This document shows positions 8,705 to 18,259 of a stretch of 64,000 nt of DNA, one piece after another (position 1 is the stretch's first letter; every line of letters starts with the position of its first letter). The notes under the pieces are model-generated. The model was given only the letters and a program-made list of their open reading frames with translations, ran no database searches and was not told the origin of the DNA. The translations under genes and the position numbers were made by a program. The stretch spans positions 22,022-86,021 of the forward strand of contig JACQNC010000013.1 of assembly GCA_016203225.1 (NCBI GenBank), written 5' to 3'. This DNA is from Candidatus Woesearchaeota archaeon. Its GTDB lineage: Archaea > Nanobdellota > Nanobdellia > Woesearchaeales > ARS49.

Positions 8705-9561
8705 CGAAACGCAAGCAGCATGGAACAATCAAAGCCTTGAACGGCGTCTATTGGGCGCTGAAGCAGATCGGCACGTTCTTTTGGCTCAGCGCGAAGTACG
8801 AGTATCTGGGCGTCAAGAGCATCGCGTCGTCCGTCTCTTCTGTGGTGAGATCGAATCCGACGGTCCAATCAACGGTCAAGGAAGCCAAGAAACGCCACGA
8901 GTCCGCGAGCAAGGAGCCTGCGACGTTCGTGCCGTGGGAGCCTGTTTCTACATTGAAAGGCGACTTCGAGCGATTCGGCGACCGCATCAGGACGGCGAGC
9001 TCGATCGTTTTGGTCGCAGGGAGGCGCGGTTCTGGCAAATCAGTGCTCGGCTTCCGCCTGCTCGAGAACATCCACGCGAAGACGCAACGCCCGTGCTACG
9101 TTCTCGGCGTCAAGCAAGGCGTGCTTCCCGTCTGGATAGAATCGGTGGAAAAACTCGAGGACGTCAAGAACGGCGGGGTTGTCCTAGTGGATGAGGGCGC
9201 GGTAGCCTTCGGCAGCCGCGATTCGATGTCTAAGAAGAACAAGGAACTGGGAAAGCTATTGGCTGTCGCGCGCCATAAGGACCTCACGCTCGTCCTCATA
9301 ACGCAGAACACAGGCATGATAGACAAGAACGTGCTCAACCTCACGGACACTATCCTGCTGAAAGAGGGCAGCCTGTTGCAGGAGAAGATGGAGCGCAGCG
9401 TGATGAAGGAGATATACCGAAGCGCGAGCAAGGCGTTTTCAGCCATCCCTGCAAACGAACGCCAGCAACATGTCTATGTCTTCGATAACGACTTCGAAGG
9501 CGTGTGCAAGGTGTCGTTGCCGAGTTTCTGGAGCTCGAAGGTAAGCAAGAATCAGGCGTGA
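8701..9561 (+). CDS. P-loop ATPase, HerA/FtsK or Zot-like
   Basis: Walker A GRRGSGKS, Walker B GGVVLVDEGA, LVLITQN; N-terminal region without ATPase motifs. Confidence 0.7.
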   Translation: MTKRKQHGTIKALNGVYWALKQIGTFFWLSAKYEYLGVKSIASSVSSVVRSNPTVQSTVKEAKKRHESASKEPATFVPWEPVSTLKGDFERFGDRIRTASSIVLVAGRRGSGKSVLGFRLLENIHAKTQRPCYVLGVKQGVLPVWIESVEKLEDVKNGGVVLVDEGAVAFGSRDSMSKKNKELGKLLAVARHKDLTLVLITQNTGMIDKNVLNLTDTILLKEGSLLQEKMERSVMKEIYRSASKAFSAIPANERQQHVYVFDNDFEGVCKVSLPSFWSSKVSKNQA

Positions 9562-9783
9562 TCACGCGAACATCTCGACAGGCAGAGGAACGCGTAACTC
9601 CTGGAGTTTTGCTGTTCGCTTGCTGAATGCGAAAATCATGATGCCGGTTATCTTCTTGGTCTTGTCATCGACTCGCGCAAAAACGCCCTCCTCGAGGGTC
9701 TTAAACGTCCCTTGCCGGAATGGGCCGGCATGCAGCTCGAGAAAATCTCCTTCCCGGTCATAGTATATCCTGAGTTTCTTCAT
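9562..9783 (-). CDS. DUF2283-like protein, candidate antitoxin
   Basis: MKKLRIYYDREGDFLELHAG...GVFARVDDKTKKITGIMI. Confidence 0.7.
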   Translation of the reverse strand: MKKLRIYYDREGDFLELHAGPFRQGTFKTLEEGVFARVDDKTKKITGIMIFAFSKRTAKLQELRVPLPVEMFA

Positions 9784-10064
9784 GGTATCCTGTCGGTATA
9801 AAACGCAGTCATGATGAAGCCGTCGCCATTTAAATATTTTACCGCTACGCAAAGATGTTCTCCGCGATTTTTATAGTATCGGAAGTAGTAATGAATGGAC
9901 GGACGCACATGGTCTTGAGAGATGATGGCGGGTTCAACAACGGTTTCTTGGAGCTGCTCGAGCTGGTTTGTCATCTCGGGGTGTGTCATGATGTGAGCTA
10001 ACCGTTCATCTGACAGGTGGATTAGCCTTCCTGTCTTATCGCGAACCTCGAATATCCATGCCAC
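9780..10064 (-). CDS. candidate toxin, PBECR/DUF4258-like small nuclease-type protein
   Basis: HLSDERLAHIMTHPEM...YYFRYYKNRGEHLCVAVKYLNGDGFIMTAFYTDRI; 4-bp overlap with DUF2283 gene. Confidence 0.6.
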   Translation of the reverse strand: MAWIFEVRDKTGRLIHLSDERLAHIMTHPEMTNQLEQLQETVVEPAIISQDHVRPSIHYYFRYYKNRGEHLCVAVKYLNGDGFIMTAFYTDRIP

Positions 10065-10414
10065 TCAACGCATAAGACTCGCGCGTTTTTCAAGTGTTGT
10101 GGAGAAAGATTCGGAAAGGTTCCGAGAGAATCGGAAGCTCTCCGGTTCTGCCGGAAAAAGAGGGCATTCCTGCTGATTTTGGCGAAAACTTCACGGAAGA
10201 AGCGGAAGAATCAGGCCGCGTTCCTATCGTACGGCTTCGGCCAGCTGTCGCGTTCTGCGAAGTAGGAGTGTTTCAGATTGAGGAGGCGCTTCGCTTGAAC
10301 TTCATCGAGCCTGACCACAGTTCGGACGTACTGGCGTTCAAACAAATTCTCAAGTCGAGAAAGACGGGTTTCCGTTGTCTGTTCGGTTTCCATAAGAAAG
10401 GAAAAATAAAATGA

Positions 10415-11488
10415 TTAAATCGTCTCGATTCCCAGGTCTTCGTTGACGTGCAACGCCTGCGGAGAGGGCCGGCGTGCGTCGTTCTTGCCTAGGATCCATG
10501 GGCTCTTGACGCCTGTGATGATGGTCATCACCATTACCTTGCCCTTCATCTCGTCCTCGACGCGCGCGCCCCAGATGACGTTTGCGTCGTCGTCCATCGA
10601 TTCGGTGACGAGCTCGCCGACGCGGTTGATCTCGTCAAGCGTCATATCGGGTCCGCCGGTGACGTGGATCAACGCGCCGGTCGCGCCGTTGTACTTGATG
10701 TCGAGCAACGGGTTGGACAGCGCGCCTCGCACTGCCTCTTCGACGCGGTTGTTCGTGTCGGAAGAACCGATGCCGATGGCTGCGACGCCGCCGTTCGTCA
10801 TGATTGCCTTGACGTCCGCGAAGTCAAGGTTGACGAGCGACGGGATGGCGATCGTCTCGACGATGCCCTTGATCATGGTTGAGATCAGTTCGTTGGCGAC
10901 GGCGAACGCCTGCTGTACTGGCAGGTTGCCCGCGATCTGGACGAGCCTGTTGTTGTCGATGACTACGACTGTGTCAGAGTTCTGCCTGAGTTGCTGGAGT
11001 CCGAACTCTGCCTTGTCGACGCGTGCGCGTTCGATGTTGAACGGCATCGTGACTGTGCCGATGACTATCGCGCCGGATTCCTTGGCGACGGAGGCCACGA
11101 CAGGTGCTGCGCCGGTTCCGGTGCCGCCACCCATGCCTGCGCAGATGAAGACCATGTCGCTGCTGCGCAACGCTTCCTTGAGAGCCATTATGGATTCCTG
11201 CGCTGACTCGGTGCCCTTCTGGGGGTAACCGCCGCAGCCCAATCCGCGGGTCGTGTCGCGGCCGAGCAGGAACTTCTTGTCAGCCTCAGAAATGTCCAGG
11301 TGCTGCTTGTCCGTGTTGCACGCGATGATCTCGGCACCCTTTATGCCTTTCTTGTACAGCCAGGAAACCATGTTGTTCCCGGCGCCGCCCACACCTATGA
11401 CCTTGATGTTGGCCTGACCCACGCGCAGGTCGTCTTCGTTGCTGTACCCCGATTGGGTCTTCAAGGCGCTTTGCACCACAAAGTCCAT
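10415..11488 (-). CDS. ftsZ: cell division protein FtsZ
   Basis: [29 protein letters not shown] tubulin signature. Confidence 0.96.
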   Translation of the reverse strand: MDFVVQSALKTQSGYSNEDDLRVGQANIKVIGVGGAGNNMVSWLYKKGIKGAEIIACNTDKQHLDISEADKKFLLGRDTTRGLGCGGYPQKGTESAQESIMALKEALRSSDMVFICAGMGGGTGTGAAPVVASVAKESGAIVIGTVTMPFNIERARVDKAEFGLQQLRQNSDTVVVIDNNRLVQIAGNLPVQQAFAVANELISTMIKGIVETIAIPSLVNLDFADVKAIMTNGGVAAIGIGSSDTNNRVEEAVRGALSNPLLDIKYNGATGALIHVTGGPDMTLDEINRVGELVTESMDDDANVIWGARVEDEMKGKVMVMTIITGVKSPWILGKNDARRPSPQALHVNEDLGIETI

Positions 11489-11564
11489 GTCTCCTCCCTC
11501 TTTTTCCCGCGCGTCTGCGCGACATTGGTCGATGATTGCTATCGTTCTCGATGATAGCTGTGAT

Positions 11565-11632
11565 AGGAAACGGGCCCTCCGGTGTGGGTTTTGGGGGGTG
11601 GTTTTCTCTTAAGAAAACGCGAGAGAGCCCGT
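11565..11632. other. long imperfect hairpin upstream of ftsZ
   Basis: AAACGGGCCCTC pairs with GAGAGAGCCCGTTT, inner GTTTTCT-CTTA-AGAAAAC. Confidence 0.5.
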
Positions 11633-11858
11633 TTGTTGATCGTGTGCCGATATCGCGTCATTGGGCGCAATATCACAATTGTGTATACTGGGATATTATA
11701 GGGTCTACTTATATATAAATGTTACGTTTAGGAGCCTGATTTCGCTATTTCTCGGTTGTGACCGTCAATACTTTTGTCGTCGAGAAACGCGCGTTTTGTG
11801 ACCAACATTTATATACTAGTATTCATAAACACGCAGTTGTTGATAGGGGGAATGAACA

Positions 11859-12260
11859 ATGGTCATCCTATTCGATCGATTCAACCTGCCGGAAGACATC
11901 TTCGAGATAATCTTCTCTACTGGACAGCAGACGATCGTCGCACGCGAACTGATAAAATTCATGTCCGAGCACACGGGCGAGATAACCAAGACCGAGATGT
12001 CGCTGTTCGCGACGCAACTGCACGACGGCGTCTACGAGACGACTCTCGACGACCCGCAGTACAAGGGCAAGAAGGTCAAGCTCAGCTACAACAAGCGACA
12101 GTTCTACGACCGCATCCTCACGCCGATGAAGGCCATGGGGCTCATCGACTACGACCTCTACAAGAAGACCTACAAGATCTCCGCGAAGTTCTCGAACGAC
12201 CTCATGAAGATCGGACTCCAGTGGAAGACGGAATTGCGGAAGTATGGCATCAATCTCTGA
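11859..12260 (+). CDS. hypothetical protein, likely winged-helix
   Basis: 133-aa ORF, TTTATATACTAG promoter ~45 bp upstream, overlaps next gene. Confidence 0.7.
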   Translation: MVILFDRFNLPEDIFEIIFSTGQQTIVARELIKFMSEHTGEITKTEMSLFATQLHDGVYETTLDDPQYKGKKVKLSYNKRQFYDRILTPMKAMGLIDYDLYKKTYKISAKFSNDLMKIGLQWKTELRKYGINL

Positions 12261-13269
12261 ACGTCAGCTTGGCTTTCTAAAGAGGACCGATTACCGCAGC
12301 GGAGTTTATGTCGACCTTCTTTTCTCCGATGGAAGCGGTGTCGTCCGTAGTGATTGGTCGGACGCGTTCCTGACTGTTGGCTCGATCGATGGGTATCTTG
12401 AACCGCGTTCTTCAGCCCGCGATCCCGAAAGCAGATCGAGGATGGCGCTCTCGCGCCGCGCGCTCGGCAACATACACCTCCTGGAAGGACGTCTTTTCCC
12501 GGTCAATACGGTCGCGCCAGTGAGATACGCGTTTCCCAAGAGACACAAGAGCATGCTGCCCGCGTTCCGTGAGTTCAATCACTTTGCGGCATTCCATACT
12601 GAACGTCTGCCGGTCCCGCTTCCGGTTGGCATGCTGTTCTCCGACACAAGGGACCGGATCCAACACAATGTTGTGTTGACCGAGTACCACGGGACCGATA
12701 CGCTCTGGTCTGTGATAGGGGTGTACGGGGTGCTTTTCGAGCGAATATTCAAGACAGATGAATTCGTGGTGGCGCATGCGCGCAGGCAAAGCGCAGGAAT
12801 CAACGCCGCGCTTTTACGTGATCATTACTACTCATTCTGGACCGAGGATATGCTTCAGCTTTCTGACCCCGACGCCAAGGTCATGGAAGATCTGCGCGAC
12901 TTCCATCAGGCATACCACGCTTCGATCGCCGACGAAATCGCGGCTGAACGCGCGCTCGAGAAACTCTTCAAACGTCTCAAGCGAACGTTCCGTGTCACGG
13001 ACGAGGAGCGCAGGACAATCCTGGCCAACGCGGCGTGCACTTGGCGGGCGTTTTCCGATGCGGGCTACATCCTTGAGGACATCGCTAGCAGGCAGTTCGT
13101 GGTCAAGCCTGACTTGGAGACGCTGCTTGTGGATTTCGAGAGTGTGAAGCACGTCCAGCGCAGGCTCACGCGCGCAGAGCGCGAAGCCCAGTTCGAGCTT
13201 TTCATGAAGCGCAGCGGTCCAATTCCATCTGAAGATGCGCTCTATCTCAAGAAAGAATACGTTGCCTAG
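12244..13269 (+). CDS. hypothetical protein, distant kinase-like features possible
   Basis: 341-aa ORF; LLVDFESVKHV resembles a degenerate Asp-containing motif. Confidence 0.65.
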   Translation: MASISERQLGFLKRTDYRSGVYVDLLFSDGSGVVRSDWSDAFLTVGSIDGYLEPRSSARDPESRSRMALSRRALGNIHLLEGRLFPVNTVAPVRYAFPKRHKSMLPAFREFNHFAAFHTERLPVPLPVGMLFSDTRDRIQHNVVLTEYHGTDTLWSVIGVYGVLFERIFKTDEFVVAHARRQSAGINAALLRDHYYSFWTEDMLQLSDPDAKVMEDLRDFHQAYHASIADEIAAERALEKLFKRLKRTFRVTDEERRTILANAACTWRAFSDAGYILEDIASRQFVVKPDLETLLVDFESVKHVQRRLTRAEREAQFELFMKRSGPIPSEDALYLKKEYVA

Positions 13270-13276
13270 TCCTTCG

Positions 13277-14953
13277 TTAACCGCTTCCCGACGTGAGTTC
13301 GCGTAACGCGGATCGCACTCGACTGATAACATCGGTCCAATCGAGGGGTCGCGTCTGCCGGAAAAGCCTCACGCTCGGGTACCAGTAGCTTTCTTCGCCT
13401 GATGTGCCCCATCGCCAGTCCGGCGCGATATCGAGCAGAAGCCACGTCGGTCTGCCCAGTGCCCCGGACATGTGCGCGATGGCGGTGTCAGTTGTGATGA
13501 GCAGATCGAGGTTCTCGAGGGCCGCGGCGGTGTCTGAGAAGTCCGCGAACGTGCTTCCCAAGTCGACGAGGGAGGATTGTGCCTGATGCAGCTCCTCGCT
13601 GCCTTGCCCTTTCTGGAGCGAATACCATGAGATCCGCGGCAAATCGAATAGTGGCGCAAGAGCGGCGAGCGTGATCGCACGGTACTTGTTACGCTTGAAC
13701 GACGGGTTCCCGCACCAAAAGACGCCGACTTTGACGCCGGTGTGGCTGAAACGCTGCCGGTATCCTGATACCTTGTGCTGATCAGGTACGATGTATCGCG
13801 CGGAAACAGGCATTTCCTTGAACATCATCGGCATACTCATCAGGGGGATGTGGACATCGTAGTCGAGCTCTTCATCGGATCTTTCCGGAGGGACGATCTC
13901 GGCAGGCAGTTCCTGTCCGCGCATGAGCGGATTGAGCTCGTTCTGCACCCGAAGCAGGATCCGTTGGCACCGCGTTGCCAGAAGCGGGATGTAGCGGAGA
14001 AACTGTATAGTGTCCCCGAGTCCCTGTTCGTGGTACACGTAGACCGTTTTCTTCGAGATGTCCTCGCCTTTCCAGAGGGGCTTCTCGAGCTTCCGCGTCG
14101 TTATGCCGGGCACTTTGAGCCGCCATTCGTGCTCTTTCCAGCCCTCCTCGAAATTCTTCTCTTGAAGGAGGCAGAACGAGAGTTGCACGTGCGCCTCGAC
14201 GTTGCTCGGCTCGCGCGCAAGTATCTGCCTGCACTCCGTTTTAGCCTGTTCTAGGTCTCCGCTGTCGCGCAGCGCGATGGCCAGATTGAAGCGGGCTTTC
14301 GTGTAGGTGGGGCATGACTCGATCGCTTTTCGATAGTGCAGTATGGCTGCTTTGAAGTCGCGCTGGTTATGGAGCAGCGTGCCGAGATTGTTGTTCGGGT
14401 CGGCGTAGCCTGGCTTGAGCTCGAGCGCTCTCTCATAGCACGCGCGTGCGCGGGCGGCATCTCCGGTCGCGGTGTAGACATTCCCGAGCTCATTATACAC
14501 TTCAGGATACTCTGGACGCAACGCGAGCGCGCGTTCGAAAGCGGCGATTGCCTTTGCGTGGGCGCCGGTCTGCTCATGCGCAGACCCTAGGAAGGCGTGC
14601 ACTTCGGGGATGCGGGGATTTGTCGATATGACCCTATCGTATTCGTCGATCGCTTCTGCGACGCGGCCGAGCCCCTGCAGGAATGCGCCTCGCGCGTATC
14701 TGTACTCCAGCCGGTCGCTTGCCTGGTCGAGGGCTTTCTCGATGCATTCCAGCGCTTTATCAAAATGGCCCAGGCCGTGCAATAGGATACCCAACCGGTA
14801 ACGCGCATTATGGTCCTGTGGACGGACGACCAATAGTTGTTCGAAGAGTCTTTTCGCGTCCGTGATCTGTCGCTGTTTGTGCAGGCTGACGGCCTTTTCG
14901 AACAGGCGCGCATACTCCGAATCATCCATGCCTGCGCGGGATTCCGCGCGCAT
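13277..14953 (-). CDS. TPR-repeat protein with C-terminal glycosyltransferase-like domain
   Basis: Repeated TPR units (AIAAFERALALRPEYPEVYNELGNVY...), C-terminal PTWLLLDIAPDWRWGTSGEESYWYPSVRLFRQ. Confidence 0.85.
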   Translation of the reverse strand: MRAESRAGMDDSEYARLFEKAVSLHKQRQITDAKRLFEQLLVVRPQDHNARYRLGILLHGLGHFDKALECIEKALDQASDRLEYRYARGAFLQGLGRVAEAIDEYDRVISTNPRIPEVHAFLGSAHEQTGAHAKAIAAFERALALRPEYPEVYNELGNVYTATGDAARARACYERALELKPGYADPNNNLGTLLHNQRDFKAAILHYRKAIESCPTYTKARFNLAIALRDSGDLEQAKTECRQILAREPSNVEAHVQLSFCLLQEKNFEEGWKEHEWRLKVPGITTRKLEKPLWKGEDISKKTVYVYHEQGLGDTIQFLRYIPLLATRCQRILLRVQNELNPLMRGQELPAEIVPPERSDEELDYDVHIPLMSMPMMFKEMPVSARYIVPDQHKVSGYRQRFSHTGVKVGVFWCGNPSFKRNKYRAITLAALAPLFDLPRISWYSLQKGQGSEELHQAQSSLVDLGSTFADFSDTAAALENLDLLITTDTAIAHMSGALGRPTWLLLDIAPDWRWGTSGEESYWYPSVRLFRQTRPLDWTDVISRVRSALRELTSGSG

Positions 14954-14996
14954 TATAAATGCTGCTGTCGACTGCGTTAAACGCCTATGTCAGATA

Positions 14997-15893
14997 CTAA
15001 TCAGCTTTCGTCAGCCACTCGTGGCCTTTCTCGGTCACGAGAAGCGTGTTCTCGTGCACCGCGACCATGCCGCCTGCCTGCTCGACGAGCGGCGGATAAC
15101 TATGGAGAATGTCCGCCTGCAGGAGATCGCGCAACGCGAGGTTCGTCTTTCCGACGCCGAACTTCGCCGACAGCCAGCGCGTGGTGAACGGGAGGTCCTT
15201 GTATTCCTTCTCGATGAACTGCAACACTTCGCGCGCGTACTGCGAGCGCACCGGCTTCTTCTGTTGGAACGCGAACAGGTTCGCCTGTTCCTGCTCGTAG
15301 ATCAGCCCTTTGCCGTCGGTGCAGAACGGCTCGATGGCCAGGACGCGGCCCGTCTCTAAAACGCCGAGGTCCTTTGCGGCGACGTTCGGGATGCTCGGGC
15401 TATCGTGGATTACCCATTGCGAGATGTGGTGGCCTGACAGGTTCCGGATGGGCTGCAGATCGTATGATTGGATAGTCTCCTGGATGGTCTTGGCGATCTC
15501 GGAGATCTCGGCGCCTGGCGCGACTAGCTTCGCGGCCTTCTCCATCGCTTCCTTCGCCGCTTTCACGAAGTCGGAGTACTTGCCGCTCAGATCGACGGTG
15601 AGCGCGTTGTCTCCGACAAAACCGTCGACGTGCGCGCCGACGTCCAAGCAGACCAGTTCGTCCTTGAACACCGAGTCGTCATCGGGATCGGGGGTGTGGT
15701 GCGCCGCGACGTCGTTGCAGCCGACTTGCGTCGGCCATGCGGGCCGAGCGCCGAGCTCCAAGATCCTGGCATCGACCTTGTCGCAGACCTCGCGCATGGA
15801 CGCGCCGGGCTTGATGAGCGTCTTGCCATACTGCAATGCCTGCGCAGCCACTTTCCCGGCCTTGCGCCAGTTCGCGAGCTCTTCAGAATCCAT
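14997..15893 (-). CDS. map: methionine aminopeptidase (type II)
   Basis: LVCLDVGAHVDGFVGDNALTVDL, GHHISQWVIHDSPSIPN, AIEPFCTDG. Confidence 0.95.
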   Translation of the reverse strand: MDSEELANWRKAGKVAAQALQYGKTLIKPGASMREVCDKVDARILELGARPAWPTQVGCNDVAAHHTPDPDDDSVFKDELVCLDVGAHVDGFVGDNALTVDLSGKYSDFVKAAKEAMEKAAKLVAPGAEISEIAKTIQETIQSYDLQPIRNLSGHHISQWVIHDSPSIPNVAAKDLGVLETGRVLAIEPFCTDGKGLIYEQEQANLFAFQQKKPVRSQYAREVLQFIEKEYKDLPFTTRWLSAKFGVGKTNLALRDLLQADILHSYPPLVEQAGGMVAVHENTLLVTEKGHEWLTKAD

Positions 15894-15932
15894 ATCCCTA
15901 TCTTCAGAACAGGCGTATAAAAGAGTTTCGGA

Positions 15933-16580
15933 CTACCAGTTTTTCATCTGGGATAAATACATAAAAATATGTTTCGCGCGGGAAAGCGATGCTCTCGATT
16001 GAGTTGTTGTGAGCGCGACGGTCTCTTTGATTCCTGCGCTGTTTGCGGCGCGTATTCCCGCAGGAGAATCTTCAACAACCGCGGCATTTGCCGGTTTTAC
16101 TTTCAATCTTTTAAGCGCTTCTTCGTAAACTGCGGGGTTAGGTTTTGATTCTTTGACATCGTTTCCGGTGATTATCACTTTGAACGCATCGTGCAGTTTC
16201 ATTCGTTTGAGCAAAACAGTCACGATTCTTTTTTCTGTTCCCGTTGCTATCGCGAGAGAGTATTTTTTGTCCGATTTCAACCTCAGAATGACTTTCTTTG
16301 TGTCTGCTATCATTGTTCCGTATTCCGAGGGGTGTTTCCTCAATGCGTCGCGTCTCTGTGCAATGATCTCAGATATCCTTTTCTGGCTTAATCTATCCCG
16401 GAAACATTCTTTCAAGAACCGTTCTGTCTTTTTGCCAAGCATTTTCCTGAAGTGGGATTTTCGTAAGTGTACCCCGTCTCCGCGCAATATTCGCTTAAGT
16501 TGGTCGAATTTCTTCCGTTCAGAATTCATTATGACTCCATCGAAGTCAAAAATGATCGCTTTGATCTTGTGAACGGGCAT
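15933..16580 (-). CDS. HAD-superfamily phosphatase (beta-phosphoglucomutase-like)
   Basis: IIFDFDGVIMNSE, LAIATGTEKR, VVEDSPAGIRAANSAG. Confidence 0.9.
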   Translation of the reverse strand: MPVHKIKAIIFDFDGVIMNSERKKFDQLKRILRGDGVHLRKSHFRKMLGKKTERFLKECFRDRLSQKRISEIIAQRRDALRKHPSEYGTMIADTKKVILRLKSDKKYSLAIATGTEKRIVTVLLKRMKLHDAFKVIITGNDVKESKPNPAVYEEALKRLKVKPANAAVVEDSPAGIRAANSAGIKETVALTTTQSRASLSRAKHIFMYLSQMKNW

Positions 16581-16621
16581 AGTGCGCTCATTGGAGGCGA
16601 GAGATAAAAATGTATCTTGTG

Positions 16622-16737
16622 AAAACCCTTGCCCCGGATCTTTCGACCCGGAGCAAAGGAAAAGAGGTGTTGAGTAAGATCCCGGTCCTTGAGGACCGAG
16701 AAATTGTCAGTGCTTGACTGACGGGAGGTGTTGAGTG
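16622..16737 (-). ncRNA. three consecutive stem-loops (candidate structured 3' UTR or small RNA)
   Basis: Minus strand: TTGCTCCGGGTC-GAAA-GATCCGGGGCAA (12 bp, GNRA loop), CTCGGTCC-TCAA-GGACCGGG, GTCAGT-CAAGC-ACTGAC; ACTCAACACCTC present twice. Confidence 0.55.
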
Positions 16738-17247
16738 TCAACCTTCGTTGGTGTACAGCAGGCCGATGACTTCGCGCTGGAGTTGGGAGAACCTGACCTT
16801 CGCGGGGTCGGGTTCAGACAGTCCGTCGCCTTGGAAGATGTAGAACACACCTTCCTCGTCATTGCCGATCTCGATTACCCGATGGATGATGATGGCGTCG
16901 GGCGCGAGGGGTGTCTTGTACGACACTATGTCGCCGACCTGCACTTGGCGGGGATCTGTGATGGTCTGCTCGAGCGCGATCGTGCCTTGATCAAGCGTGT
17001 GTCCCATGCTGTCCGTGTCCGTGAACACCGCGGGGATCATGTCGCCCATGTCTATCTCGACGCGGTCGTTGAAGACGTGGACTTGGCTCGCCAGCAGCGA
17101 GGTTATGGGGCCAGGCACGTCGTTCGGCCCGAAGACCGCTTGCGCGGTCTCGACCGGCACCGGGACGCTCGGCGTACCCACGGCGAGGCTTGCGAGCCAG
17201 CCGAGACTGAACGCCAACACGATTCCGATTATGAGCCGTTTTAACAT
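16738..17247 (-). CDS. signal peptidase I-like (S26B) protein
   Basis: N-terminal TM, TDSMGHTLDQGT, QVGDIVSYK, IIHRVIEI, GDGLSEPDP. Confidence 0.8.
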   Translation of the reverse strand: MLKRLIIGIVLAFSLGWLASLAVGTPSVPVPVETAQAVFGPNDVPGPITSLLASQVHVFNDRVEIDMGDMIPAVFTDTDSMGHTLDQGTIALEQTITDPRQVQVGDIVSYKTPLAPDAIIIHRVIEIGNDEEGVFYIFQGDGLSEPDPAKVRFSQLQREVIGLLYTNEG

Positions 17248-17370
17248 GCCAACCCCAATTTGTAATCACTTTATAGTTACTATCAAATATATAAATCTTT
17301 TGGTTCTTTACCACTTAACAGTTACTAAAACAGAAAGCTTTATAAATCCATGGTGCCTACTTTGAGTAAA

Positions 17371-18255
17371 ATGGTGAACCCGCAAAACCGAAAGGCTGAA
17401 CCTTCGCGCTCCGAAGAGGCAACAGACTACGTCCTAGATGCCTCGGAGAACGCCGCAGACCACATCATCGGTTCTTCGCGGCAGAACGTCAACCGTTTCC
17501 TGGAGCCTGCACGTTTCCAGGAGGCCATTGCGTGCGTCACGAACTGGCTCGATACCCGCCGATTCGCCAATCGCGGCCACGAGAAAGCCGACAAGGATCC
17601 TGTCCTGACGATCTGGGACGCCTATCTGAACGAGTACGAGCCGATCGTGAAGGACGTACGGCATTACGGCGGCTGCGACATCGACAAGGATCAGGGTATC
17701 TCCACGAAGATCCAGCGGCTCATCGATTCCGGCAACGGCGCGGCATATGCCGCTAGCCGTTGGCAACGGTTCGTAACCGGCCGCAAGCGTTCGATCGGCA
17801 CCGCATTGCTCGTCGCAAGCATCGGTTATGACATCCTTGAGGATCCTGACCGGATCTCTGTCCAGCAACGTTTTGCTCTCGAGCGCGAACTGACCGGCGC
17901 ACGCTCGGTCGGATCGATCACCCCTGACCAGCAAGCGACGTTCAAGAAAGAGTTGCCCGACCTCGTGGTCGGCGCATTGCTCGCGGAGCCCGCGAAATAT
18001 TTCGCCCAGCAAGAGACGCATCGACATCCGGTGCTTAGGGCAGTGAGCAGGCCGGTACCGCAGCGCTCGCTCGCAGAACGCGCATCCGACTTCCTGTCCA
18101 GCAAGTGCTTCAAGCATCCCGTGACGACGGTCGCCAAGAAGTGCTGGGACGAGATGCCTCCGATTGAGGCTATCCGCGAGCGTTTCAGCGAGATGTATGT
18201 AGGAATCCCTGTCTTCGCCGTAGCGCACCAGCTCTATCGTGAAGCGACCCGGTGA
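17371..18255 (+). CDS. hypothetical protein
   Basis: ~295-aa ORF, TTTATAAAT promoter ~30 bp upstream of ATG 17371. Confidence 0.7.
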   Translation: MVNPQNRKAEPSRSEEATDYVLDASENAADHIIGSSRQNVNRFLEPARFQEAIACVTNWLDTRRFANRGHEKADKDPVLTIWDAYLNEYEPIVKDVRHYGGCDIDKDQGISTKIQRLIDSGNGAAYAASRWQRFVTGRKRSIGTALLVASIGYDILEDPDRISVQQRFALERELTGARSVGSITPDQQATFKKELPDLVVGALLAEPAKYFAQQETHRHPVLRAVSRPVPQRSLAERASDFLSSKCFKHPVTTVAKKCWDEMPPIEAIRERFSEMYVGIPVFAVAHQLYREATR

Positions 18256-18259
18256 GCCG

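Noticed and set aside
10094-10414. 106-aa + ORF and 60-aa minus ORF in the ftsZ downstream gap
   Set aside because: Overlapping on opposite strands with no family or start signal to choose between them
10443-11228. 261-aa + ORF antisense to ftsZ
   Set aside because: Shadow ORF
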